Of a stretch of 64,000 bases of DNA, positions 10,615 to 22,099 are shown piece after piece. Position 1 is the stretch's first letter. Each line of letters begins with the position of its first letter. The DNA lies in NCBI RefSeq assembly GCF_027596085.1, contig NC_072460.1, positions 3,461,012-3,525,011 on the forward strand. Direction: 5' to 3'. A program made the translations under genes and the position numbers. This stretch comes from Anoplopoma fimbria. Lineage: Eukaryota > Chordata > Actinopteri > Perciformes > Anoplopomatidae. The notes beneath the pieces are model-generated. The model was not told the origin of the DNA. It saw only the letters and a program-made list of their open reading frames with translations, and ran no database searches.

Positions 10615-13600
10615 GGCCGTATTGATCAAGAGGTCAGGGCTATTGATCAGAGAGTGGAGCGAGATGGGAGGAGGAGGAGGGCAGAGGGATGATGGAGTGC
10701 TTAGTCTGGGAAGGAGAGCAACTAGAGGGGGGAGGGGGGGGTGCCTCCCGAGAGGCCCGTGGGGTTCATTACTGACGGGTGAAAAACTAGGGCACCCACA
10801 GCTCAGCCGGCCCAGACTTCTCCCCAGAGGAGCCGCTTTCATCAACTCCTCGTGATGGGGAGAAGCTCGATTTCTCCTGCAGGAGCTTTTTTAGCCGGGC
10901 ACATCAATATTAATCTATAGGCTTTAGGGGAAGATAATGCGCTTTACCTCCTGGATCTCAAATGGAGACATCAAGACGGATTCCCCCTGTCCTCTTTCCA
11001 CTTTTTTCCCCATATGGTTGCACTAATACCGACTGGCAAAAAAAAGGCTAGTTGGCTCCATTTTCCTGCTTTAAACACAATTCAACGCATTTTTTTTACG
11101 CCGGGCAAAAAATTGTTAATATCTTGTCCAACTATCCCGAAGGTCTCTCCAGTGACTACGGCAGCGAGTCTAGGGCACCTCGTCGTGATTGGGCATAGCC
11201 ATGAGGAGCATATGGAGGAGGCCGCCTCCCTTTTATCCAGTGCAGACCAGCTCAGCACTTGAGAGCTGCCGCTTCCTGGCTCGCCTTCCAAGCTCTCCCC
11301 AGGTTTTCTCTGAGTCTCATCCTGCCGCCATCTGCCACTCACTTGGGCTCTCTCCAGAAATCCTGGAAAAAAGCGGAGCACCCCGGAGCCAGCGTAGACG
11401 CCCAGTTTTTCGTCTCCAGCTCTTCACTTTAAAGAAAACTGCCGTTGGCTTGAGCCCCCTCCAGCAGGAGCGACCATCAACATCGTATTCGGGTCATATG
11501 GGAATAACTGGCAGAATGATTTGACGATTCAACCCGTCAACTGCCAAACACTTCAACTAGCACTCAGCTAGTAATTTGAGCTTATATTTTGCAACACAAA
11601 AAACATCTGAGTGTCTAGTAGGAAAATTTCAGTTGTGTTCTGTGTATTTTATGAAACAGTGATCACAAAATATCTTGGTGCAGAAAAAAGGTTAATTTTT
11701 GTTAAATTTGCAATACAAAACATAATTTCCTACTTATTACCAGGCTCTTGCTGGGAAAGTTCAGGGAAATACAAGTAATCAGCCCTTAAAGTAGTATTTA
11801 TCATCTGAAAGCTGACATGAATATCATTTTCAAGCACCATCCTTCCCCAGAACACATTAGTGCAGAAGAGAAATCTCATAGCAGTTGTTTCTCTGGCTCT
11901 TTGGCTCCATTTTGGGGGACATAATAAGTGTGTTTCTCGGGATACTGTGCTGCACCTCATCGTCCAGCATTGATTTGTAGTTCAAACGTAATTTCCTAAT
12001 GTTAAGCCAAAATACACACTTATTGATTGAAGCACAGAAAGCAAACTTCTCTCAAATTCGTTTATCTCGATCGGCTTTGTTAACAGCCACTTACAGTGTC
12101 AGGATCGTCCGGAGCCCAGAGCTATAGATGTAGTTATGATGGCTAACACCCACATAGAGCTGTTTGGACTGCCCAAGTGGTCTTTTGTACACAAAGAAAT
12201 AAAAGAAAAGAAAACACAACTCTATAACTCTGTTATGAAGTGTTTGCTGTGAGAGAAAAGGTCCCGCAGTTCGTCTGAGGCAGTCCCACATAATTAGACG
12301 ACATGAAGCTAGGCACAAAACTCTAGATTTGACCTCTTATAAAGGGCATATCCTGGGTGAAAACAAGTTTTAGGCAACTCAATCTTCTAGAACTGTTAAA
12401 AACCTGCGACCCTTAACCTTTTTGGCCTCTAACCTCTGGGATAGGTCACACTATCTCCCCTCATCAGGTACGGGCCCTTGGTTACTGGCTCCGTGCAAAG
12501 TTGGTATCGCTGGCCAGTTTTCTTGAGGAAACTCAAGCGGTTTCTCGTGGAAACGAAGCAGGGAAAACGTGTTTGGAACTCCCATCCTGTGGTTACAGTG
12601 ACTTAGAGGCGAGCTTTTACTCTCTGCTACTCGTCCTCCTCCACCTCCTCCTCCTCAATCGCACCAACACTCCTTTTTAATGTATGAAGTTAGAGGGAAT
12701 GCAACGCTGATGAAACATTCGGCGGTGCTGACGAGAGATGGAGTGAAAAGGAAGTGGAATGCGTGAGCGCGGGCGCGGAGAAGCCGAGACGACGTCAGCT
12801 TTCGGCACCTCGGTGTGCGAACGTCGTTCTTTGTGAGACGCCGTCCCTCACACTCCCACACAATGCCTATATTTGCAATTAGCAAAGTGTGTGTGTGCGT
12901 GTGTGTAATACGAAAACCAAGTCTTTGTGCTCAGAGTCCATCACAGGTCTCTGCAAGGTGATGGTAGGCTCAGACGACGAGTTCCCAGACGTGAACAAAA
13001 GAGGGCTCCTCTCCTCACAATACTGGCTCGGCTGAATAATTGAATTCGCTGGCAGCCATGCTGCTTTTTTCTTCATGTATATTGCAGACCAGCGGTAATC
13101 TGTTCCCGAGGAGCATCTCTGGCTGCCTGCTGCTGAGTTTGTATAGGAGATGTGAGGTGACAGAATAGGGCTCTGTCACCAATGCCTCCATTATTGATAA
13201 GATTGGGGACAAGTTTGGAACTGGATAAAAAAACAAAACAGAAACACTGTGAAGTCAAAAAGTTTTTTCATCGCCAACACACAGCTTGGTGCCATTCCCC
13301 ATGTGACTCATTAGGAACCAGCGAGGCACTACGAACACAGCAATCACCTTCTCTTCTTCATCCTCACTGCGTAACTCTCTCCACCTTCTTATGTTTCTCT
13401 TGTTTTTTGTCATAAAGACGAACAGCCAAGTGTTTCGTTTTTTTCCTCGTATACCCTTCATGTATTGTTCTCCCATAACAAGCGTGATTAGGCAGATGTT
13501 CTAAACTGTCAAGTGCTGTCATATTCCAGGCCTGATTTATGGAGACCAAACACCTGCTGTATTCTTAGACCTAAAAGATAAAAGTGTGAATAAAGGAGAA

Positions 13601-16162
13601 AAAGGGTGGAAGAGAGTGATCGGTAGTTAGGTGTTGGTTAATTGCACTGCAGAATTCTAAGTGAACCATAACTAATCAGAATCCTCATTTAGATTGAGTT
13701 TTAGACTTATTGATCCCATACTTGGCAAAGGAGACCACGTCTTCCTGGTCTAAATTCAATAGATTACCAATAAATCACAGCGTGCATTACCCAATAAGAA
13801 CACAATTTGTTAGGGTTGCATTGCAGGCCGACCACGCTCCCAAACCAGGCCTTGGTTTTGAAATGTATTTTGAATCTTCTCTCAACAAGGTCTTTCAACC
13901 ACTATGCTCTCCTCAACCACACAAAGTGAACAAAAGGGATCTACTCCAGGGTTCTGAGGTGTGAGAAATATTGGTTGAGTGCCAAAACAATTGAATAAAA
14001 CATAAAACCTTGGAGGTGGGGGCCAATGCATGTAAAGTTGACGGAAGTAGGCGAAATGCTGGGAGACCGCTTCGATCTCTGAGCAAAGCTAGTTGATATG
14101 GAGACGTTCTGAGACATTTGACCTGATGAATTAAGTTAAACGGCAATCTGCTTCTAACTTTTAGAAATAAAACAATTGGAAGGCATGGTGAAGATCCAAA
14201 GTACAACAATTACGATATATTTAGAAGTGTCTCCCCAATCTTTACCTGTAAAGAAGTCAATAGTGATATAAGGTCAACGGCAAAAAGTCCTCCGAATTAA
14301 ACTGTCCCTGCGTTTATGAGCCGCACATTAAAGGACTTTTAAATAAACCCCCCCAATCTGCAGGACAATACCATTTGCCTGTGCTTCTTTCTTTGCAGGC
14401 AATAAAGTAGTCCATGAATATGAGATATGACTTAAGAGTGAATTACAATTCCTCCTCGGCATTGTGGAGGTTGGTTTATGGCGTTTTTGCCGGTAACACT
14501 AATTGTCGTCTCGCTTCTTCACAGTACATTTTTGTTTGCACGCCCTCTGGCGTTCTGCAGAATACTGCAATGCCTTCCGTTGGCTCGGAGACTGGGGAGG
14601 GGTATAAACAAAGCTTAAAACTGCTGGCATACCTGCAAAGAAGCTGAACTTCACATAAAACAAAACAAAAAGTGAATCTGCAGAGTACATATTTGTGTGT
14701 GCTCACTGTAGCTTGTGTAGGTGTCTTGTGTGGTATGTGTTTTTTTAGATGTTTACACTTAATGCCATCGGGACTTCATTAAAATATAAAAAGGGCCCAT
14801 AGCCAAGGGAGACTAGAAATAGCAATGACAAAATCTCAGAGCAGCAGCTGAGGAGCTGAGTTGACTGAGCAACAAAGTCAATATCTAAAGATCCAAAGGC
14901 TGATGTATTTACATTGTGACCTATTGATTTAGATAAAGAGAAGCATGCTGGTTTAGTTGTGTTCCTTTTTAAAGGACCGATAAGGGAAATTGTCTCTTCA
15001 TTAGTTATGCTACCATCTTCTGAGTATTTGCAGCTGTTGAGGATTTCTTTGACCTACTGGAATGTATGAGGCACACGGTTTTTTTTTTTTAAACTGGGAG
15101 GGATTTGAATTGAAGGTATTTCCCCTTGGCCTCTCATATTTCGCATTAACCTCCCCTCACCTTTTTTTTTTTCTTTCTCTCATGCAGAAAGCTCTTACAG
15201 CTCCACACCCCTCCCCCGAATCTTGACTCTCTCCCCCTCAAATTTTGTCTCTCACTCTAAGAAAAGGCGTTCGGCGAGGAGAGGCTGCTGGTTTGGTAAA
15301 TAAGTTCATCCTGCGCATTAGCCAGGTCAGGGCCCAGGCAATCAGCTGCACCAGCGTATTTGTTACATTCAGGAAGCAGGAGGAGGAGAGGGAAATTGAT
15401 TGCCCATCCTTTATGTGAGGGAATGAGAACATACTGCATCGTCCCCCACATGCACAAAGACATGCTAGCCCCCCGTCTTCGAGCAGAGAGCTGCGACTAA
15501 AGGCCTGGAGAAAATAAACGAAAAAGCTCTTTGCAGTTTTGTTTTCCTCAATTTGTTCGTTCTGCCTTTGCCCTGATAAGAACGCCGCGGTTGAAAAAGC
15601 AGGACAAGAGACAAGTCGTTTCCTTCTGAAAACCCTTCGAAAGAGTCTCCGTTCTCTCTCTTTTTTCCTTTTCACTTAACTGGTTTAAAGAAGCCATTTT
15701 TCTCTTATTGAGCTGGTAAGGTGGGGTGTTGTTTTGTGAGCGGATGTTTTTCTTAATTTCATGCTGGGCGTTGTATGATTGCAGCTGGATCGATAATTGA
15801 CTGCATTGGTCCCCCGAGGGCCACTAACCAGAGATCAATAGAAGCCTTGTATGAAGCCTTTTTACCTGCAGATATTTTGCCATGTATAACTGCTGCCCAC
15901 CGTTGCGTTTATTTCTTAATTATTTTTTTTTTTTACAATGGCTTCTGGACTTTGGACTCTTTGCTGATCTTCTCTGCAACTGTTAATCAATACCACACAG
16001 AGATATGGCTGCTCTTCACACCTACACACCAAACTAATGCCCCAGTGCTTCTATAGGGAGACAATTAGATTTTCAAAATAAGATTCACACCCTAAAGCAT
16101 TTAGCAGACAGAAAGTGACTGATATAACTTCACAATCACAGCAAATGAAAACTGTGGGGAGT

Positions 16163-16166
<4 letters not shown>

Positions 16167-16193
<27 letters not shown>

Positions 16194-16207
16194 GGGGGGG
16201 GGGGGGG
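16167..16207 (+). repeat. (AT)13 followed by G15
   Basis: A TA-type run abuts a 15-base guanine homopolymer (16193-16207). A short GT run follows at about 16220-16236. Confidence 0.93.
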
Positions 16208-16499
16208 TGAAGTTGCACACGTGTGTGTGTGTGTGTTTACATATCTAAACCACCTGTGTGCATGACGGAAAGTTTTCCATTCCGCTTCCGACCCGAAGCT
16301 GAGGCAAGGCTGCTCTGTGCCTGTTGCATCACCGGCTGTTCCCATAGCAACCAGTCTCTTCACTGCAAAAGGTCTACTGGCACATTGATAGAGAGTCTAA
16401 AGCCCTCTCATGGAGAGAAGGAGAGCGATGGAGAGAGAGACAGAGGGAGGAGAGGACTGTTAAAAGCCGTCCAGGCCGAGGAGCACATCTGTATTACTT

Positions 16500-16860
16500 A
16501 GCGTCAGCTGAAAAGAAAGGCTCCCTTTATTAGGAAGTAAGTGGAAGACGTCCCTCGGGAGTGCTGGAGCGTAATGAATTTAGACCCATTCAACATTAAT
16601 GCGACGTCGCTTCCATGCCACCGAGCTGTGTCTCCCTCCATCAACTTCCCCTTCCTGATTTCCTGACAGCCAGTAGGTCATTAGTCAATGTTGTAGCCAC
16701 CGTTTGCAGATTGAATCTCATTACGCCACAATTGGCTTCACCTGAACGGCTTTTTCAACACGTTTGCCATTTGAGCGCCACTGCCCCGGCCGTCCCAATA
16801 ATTCAGCTGCTATTCTTGTCACCCGTGTAAAGTTCAGGGACTGTTAATTATTCATGCGCA
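16500..16860. promoter_or_regulatory. ATTA-rich unique block, candidate conserved non-coding element
   Basis: This repeat-free block has many TAAT/ATTA cores (taatgaattta, cattaatg, tcattagtcaatg, tctcattacgcc, gttaattattcatg) mixed with GC-rich words, the texture typical of vertebrate developmental enhancers. This is a visual judgement without alignment. Confidence 0.25.
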
Positions 16861-18885
16861 CCTCCCCTCCCCCCCCAGCTCGGCTCCTTTGCCGTCCAGC
16901 TGAAGCGCACCAGACTGCTGTGAAATACTTCAAAATTGTGACAGGTACCTCCCCTCCCCCACTCTGCAGAGAATAGCTCCCCTTCCCTAAAGTAGCCATT
17001 TTGAGTTTGTCGAGGCGATCCTGTCAAGCCTTATTGGGTCTGGATGCGTTCATGCTCGCTGCAACAGTCCATTTCTTGCTTTTTTTTTTTCACTTTGTTT
17101 GAGGTAAATGCAACAAGGCAGCAAAACAATGAAACCGATAGAGCATTTCAGCCCAAACACAGGCTTTGGGGACAACTACTGGTTGTGGGGGCATATCTGT
17201 TGAATCTGTGTCCGTCTGAATCTATGTTAAAAAGCAAGCAACTAGGACAAAATGTTGCACAGATGATAAATTATATAATGAAATGGGTCTTTCGTCAACC
17301 GTACATCAAATCAAATACCATTTTAAAACTGGGATTGAATTTGAAAGCACATGTTCTGTATTGCAGTGAAATGGTCAATACAGAATGTAGCATTTTGACC
17401 AACGGCATGTGCTTTGCTCCAGCAAAGAAATGAACAGCTAAGCGCATCATCTTAGTCCTGAAGCATCAGAATTGGTGAGAAATTGGCAACAGAGAACTAT
17501 GCCAGACTTTCTTTCAACTCGTAAGCCTTGACATTTTTTTTCATCTCGGCTTTAATCACAACAGCGCGAGCCCTTTCCCTTGACGACCCACTGACACATT
17601 GAACATTCTTAAGACTCCAACAGCATGTCACAGTTAATGAATGCGCCGTCCAAACACGGGATGAAGTGTTACTACCTGTGCGAGACGTTTGCCTTTGACG
17701 AGCGCAAAACTGGACATGCTTTCTTTTCTCCCCAATGGGATTTTCTTCCTACGCCACGAATAGAAAAAAAGAACAGCATCGAAGTGAAGCTTTTAACACT
17801 GCTGGGCTAGAGAGAGATTACCTTACACACATACAGTACATGGACTGGCAAGCAGGCGGGCACATGTATACACACTCATTGCACTCGAAAAGACATGTCA
17901 AAGCTTTCTGTCTGAAAGATGACACTGGCCTACTACATTCCTTGTTGTTGTGTTTCTACAGTTTTTAATATCAAGAAAACCAAACAGTAAAACTGTTGAA
18001 ATATAGTATTAACTCTCATCCTGATGGAGACAGCGTACAGCAGCTGTCACTAGTGAGCCCAGTAAAAAAACACGGCTGTGCAGCCAGCCACTCAAGATTA
18101 AAAAAAAGCCTCTTTTTCAAATCAGCATCTCAACTCAGCTGGAAGCTACTTGGGCTCACCAGCAGAGTAGACTCTGTTGTATAGACACGCATACACATTA
18201 TACACATCCACACTACTTTCACTACGCCAGTGAGAGAAATTAATCTCCAAAGGTCATCCCCATTAGTCCCAGTGGCACAGCATAGTTGTTCTCACTTGGA
18301 CGTTTGGTATGCTAGCATTATGTGGGTAAAGCTTTTATTTTGATACCTTGTGTAGTCAAGGACAATTATTTTTTTTGAAGAGGATTAGGCATAAAGTTAT
18401 GTGATGATACTGTAATGCGCTTACCTTAAAGCAAAGTGGCTTGAAACTTTTTAATAAATGTTCATTAGCATATTAACTGTATTTTGGACGACCTTTGAAA
18501 ATGTTGAAAACTACACCTTAATTCATGTCAATGCTGTAGGGCTCCTATAAACAGTAATCATTTAAGGGACAATAACCACTTAGGGGAACAATATAGTCCA
18601 ATAGATGCTAATCCCTGATCTATACTGGTCCATTGAGATAGTTTGAAATGTAGGAAGCTCTAAATCGAGGACCTCTGGCCGAGAGCATTTTTTGCGAGCA
18701 GCAATGGCTGTGAAACTAAGAAGAACATTTTCTGGGGATTACTAATGTTGAAACTTGAGCCGTGAGGTCGGACATACACTCGGATACCATTTTATTACAA
18801 CTAGGGAAAAGTAATGCGGTCTTGCTCGTTGGCCCCGCAATGAATCCTACCTTCATGAAGCTAACATTGTTCTGTGGAGACGGTT

Positions 18886-18968
18886 TAAGATAAGATAAGA
18901 TAAGATAAGATAAAATAAGATAATCCTTTATTAGTCCCGCAGCGGGGAAATTTACAGGATTACAGCAA
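18886..18968 (-). mobile_element. Retroposon 3' tail with TAAGA repeats
   Basis: A run of TAAGA repeats leads into atcctttattagtcccgcag and cggggaaatttacagg. The same block is present at 42558 and, with changes, at 35497, so this is a dispersed retroposon 3' end inserted antisense to agrn with a short tandem tail. It is heavily 5'-truncated. The family is not assigned. Confidence 0.7.
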
Positions 18969-19056
18969 GAGAGGCCTTGATTCAACTTAATGGTCATTTT
19001 GGAAGCTGTACTTTGCAGTGTCTTCAATATTTTGTCCTTACCATCAACAGAAATAG

Positions 19057-19060
<4 letters not shown>

Positions 19061-19100
<40 letters not shown>
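19061..19100 (+). repeat. (TA)n microsatellite
   Basis: 40-base pure run, self-complementary. Confidence 0.95.
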
Positions 19101-19103
<3 letters not shown>

Positions 19104-20413
19104 AATAGCTACCACCCTTTCTATGCTAGGTACCAGTGCGAGAAGTTTGCTACGTGGCAGAGAAAATGCACTAATGCTAATGCTAATGCAGTACAAGCAG
19201 CTAAAAAGGAAATGGTGGAAATGTTTTCGGTGTATTCACAGGACGAGTGGCTTTCATTGGAATAAGTTAGGCATCATGTTTGGACAATTCACTGTTTAAT
19301 ACATGAAAGAAGCTAAGAAACAGGAAAGAGTGAAGCATTTATGCTAGCTGTTTCCTAGCTTAGCGACTCTGCTGCCATACTGCCTCAATTCTAAAATCAA
19401 CGAGCCATTAATTACACTTAATTGACCAAGAACCACTAACTTTATCACTTTAAGATCACCTACACTGCCCAAAATAAGTAGCTTTGTGTAAAACAAATGC
19501 ATAGAGCCAGAAATTCAGCTTTAGCACCTCTGCAGCAGATGTGTAAATGCTTGTTTATTTTGGTGTCTTTGTAAAGCTATGCCTGTCTGTCTGTCTCCAG
19601 GACATGTCCACAGGACCCTCCTCGCTCTTTTTTAATGATTGTATCTGCACTCCCAGAGATCACCTGTCAATCAAGCTGGGTCAGGACCAGTTCAAATTCT
19701 TTATTGAAAAACTTTTTGTCGGTGGCGCACTTTCATTTTCAGCCACAGTAGATAACACCATTCATATTGACTACCACGGGTTTCTCTTGAGAAATGGGAA
19801 GTGTCAAATGTATCTTTTCTCGGAGGATTTCCCCCCAGGAAAGAACTCCTAGTGCATAAGTATGCAGTTTGTACACTCAGAGCGAGGCCTGCACAGCTCC
19901 GGTGTTGGCCTTTTGTCAGTCGGCTGAGCTCGAGGCTACAGTCATATTTTCTTATAGGACAAACATTTCCGTAGAGATCTGGTTACGAACCACTGCTGGC
20001 ATTCATGATTATTTTCCTCTCCAGGTGGTGTGTTCATGGTCACTATTTACAATGTGTATTTTATTTATTTGCTTCATCACTTAAATATAACCGGTGTTAC
20101 CTCTATTGTTAAGAAACCTGGCTGGTTCCTTTAAACCGCACAGAGATTGTCATTTGGGCAACCTCTGTCTCTTGTGTTTTTTTAGTTGTTTTTTTTCCCT
20201 GACATGCTATCAGACACCCTCCCTCGCTCTTGTACACATCTGACACAGTTCAATTGAATTTCACCTCGTGTCACTCTGCTCGCATGGCTTCGCCTCCCAG
20301 ACACACGCTGACACTCTTGTGCGTGGTTACACCGACGCACACACAGCTTGCTGGTGAGATGTGATGGCAGAGCAGCGGGCCAGTCATGACAAGGCCTTCA
20401 TGCTAGCACCTGG

Positions 20414-20415
<2 letters not shown>

Positions 20416-20475
<60 letters not shown>
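20416..20475 (+). repeat. (TG)n microsatellite
   Basis: 60-base run, with a complementary CA run 195 bases downstream. Confidence 0.96.
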
Positions 20476-20477
<2 letters not shown>

Positions 20478-20667
20478 ACACCTAATGCCTACACCTCTTA
20501 GACACACACACGCTGTCAGGAATACAGATGCATTCATGGATAGCTTCCCCCCCCACACACACACTTCCTTCTCCCCTGGTGCAAAAGAGAGTGAGCTCAG
20601 GTAGCTGTCAGGCGCTCTCCCACAGGGAACAGTGGGCAAGTCAAAAACAGCCTCCTCGCCTGTCACT

Positions 20668-20670
<3 letters not shown>

Positions 20671-20750
<80 letters not shown>
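20671..20750 (+). repeat. (CA)n microsatellite
   Basis: 80-base run. Confidence 0.96.
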
Positions 20751-20754
<4 letters not shown>

Positions 20755-21883
20755 GTGCTTCAGTGCGAGGAGAGAGACCAAATGAGATGCCTTGGGCAGA
20801 TGCTGGACCAGTTGTCCATGCAGCACGCAAGGAGTTTTATGTGCGTACGTGTCTCTCAGACTGTCTGTCTCTCTGTCTCTCCAGTATACCCGCAAAAAGC
20901 CACCTGCCTGGGGGTCCAAGTGGGCATGCCGCCTTGCATTTAGTCTTTGCCTGGGAGCAACTGGTAAAAAATAGCTGTGTGTCCATTGATTTCCAATCAG
21001 GTTTGCTACCTGTGAGAGCTTGCCATCTCTTTTAACCCCCCCCCCCTAGCCATGTGGCAAGGACGTCACGCCAGCTGGCTGCCCAACAGCCTTCTCAGTG
21101 GGCACAGAGCCACAGCAGCTGTGGATGCCACAACGCGGGTGAATTACCCTCTAAGTTGTTGTTGTGTACGCACACAGGTACTCCCTGTTCGCCTTGCGCA
21201 TTCAGCGGCCTCTGACAAAGTTTACAGTTTGCAGGTTCTCACTCGATCAAAACGAATGGAGTCAGTGTGAACTTGAGGATCAAAAGTCTTAGGAGTTGTT
21301 GTTGTTCGACTCGTGTAGCCTTGAAGTGGTTGGCTAACCTTGGTTTGTCTGCGTGTTTCCGTCCCTCCGAGTTTTTTTCTGGACGTTGGATCACCGATGT
21401 TTCAAAGACCGCTGCCTCTTCAGAGGGCAGAACATAAACCGTCCACAAGACTGCTGTCTGTACATTGATTTAATGTTGTTGCTGACTTTTTAGTTTAGAA
21501 TAATCTTTTTTACATTGAAGCTTTTCCAATTTCTGCACCAGGCTCAGCACGCCCAACAACACACTGTGCTCGCTCTGCATGGGTGGATAGATTCTCCCCA
21601 GAATGAATTGAGAGCATCTGTTTGCTTTACGCCAGGATCACATTTAATCCCCCGATGCTAAACTGTGTAGAGTTCTGCACAAAGACGCATATTAGGATAA
21701 ATCCGCCTGATGTTTAAACATAAACTTTCTTTGCATTCATTCATGAAAACTCAACTTGTGCAGGTTTTGATTTTCTGTAACAGACCTTGGTATTGAGACA
21801 CAAAGCAATGTGCTCATTTGATCAGGTGTTCTTGTACAAATCCTAACAGCTGTGTTTTTTTTCTTTCTTCCTGTTTCTGGCAG

Positions 21884-22099
21884 GCTGCAGAGGGATGCTG
21901 TGTGGCTTCGGCGCTGTATGTGAGCGTGACCATGCCGACACGGCCAAGGCCGAATGTGTTTGCAAGAAGTTGGACTGTCCGTCCTTTGTGGCGCCTGTCT
22001 GCGGCTCGGATTCGTCCACCTATTCCAACGAGTGCGAGCTGGAGAAAGCCCAGTGCAACACACAGAGACGCATCAAAGTTCTGCGAAAGGGGCCCTGCT
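21884..22099 (+). CDS. agrn: agrin exon encoding follistatin-like domain 1 (FS1)
   Basis: This internal exon encodes the first FS module of agrin, an extracellular basal-lamina heparan sulfate proteoglycan. It follows a pyrimidine-rich tract ending in ggcag and stops before gtaagt. The length is 216 bases, phase 1 at both ends. The translation starts [13 protein letters not shown], which I recognise as the signature of vertebrate agrin FS1, and continues to a Kazal core [16 protein letters not shown]. It ends RKGPC. Ten cysteines are present, the full FS complement. The exon's last base (T) joins CT of the next exon to give a serine, so the reading frame runs SLKDPC into FS2. The exon supplying the first base of the codon before CRG (x+GC, probably glycine) is not in the window. 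Identity as agrin rests on the recognised motif and on the order of all seven modules. Confidence 0.95.

Larger units (their letters stand above)
1..21883 (+). other. agrn: Partial agrn intron upstream of FS1 (non-coding)
   Basis: No agrin coding exon could be supported in this stretch. I looked for the NtA laminin-binding domain, for the short linker exon (GTHFTP-like) that normally precedes FS1, and for the transmembrane start of the short-N-terminus isoform, and found none. The stretch holds a GGAT minisatellite, many CA/GT/TA/CT microsatellites, mobile-element copies near 5150, 6320-7155 and 18886, a CCAAT/GC-box/TATA cluster near 10549-10614, and an ATTA-rich unique block at 16500-16860. 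About 2050-4700, 7160-9300, 11000-16100 and 17040-18880 appear as mostly unique sequence without a gene. If the upstream linker exon is very small it could still be hidden here. Confidence 0.75.

Noticed and set aside
15238..15675. 145-residue minus-strand protein
   Set aside because: No recognisable domain, basic and cysteine-scattered composition, no promoter or splice context. Treated as a chance frame.
19547..19852. NtA exon candidate
   Set aside because: STGxxxLFF vaguely recalls the NtA STGDTRIFF stretch, but the flanking residues do not match, the frame ends in a stop, and the acceptor phase is wrong.
1..21883. NtA domain, linker exon or transmembrane start exon of agrin
   Set aside because: I scanned frames for the NtA pattern, a GTHFTP-like linker and a signal-anchor segment, and nothing matched with splice sites in phase 1.
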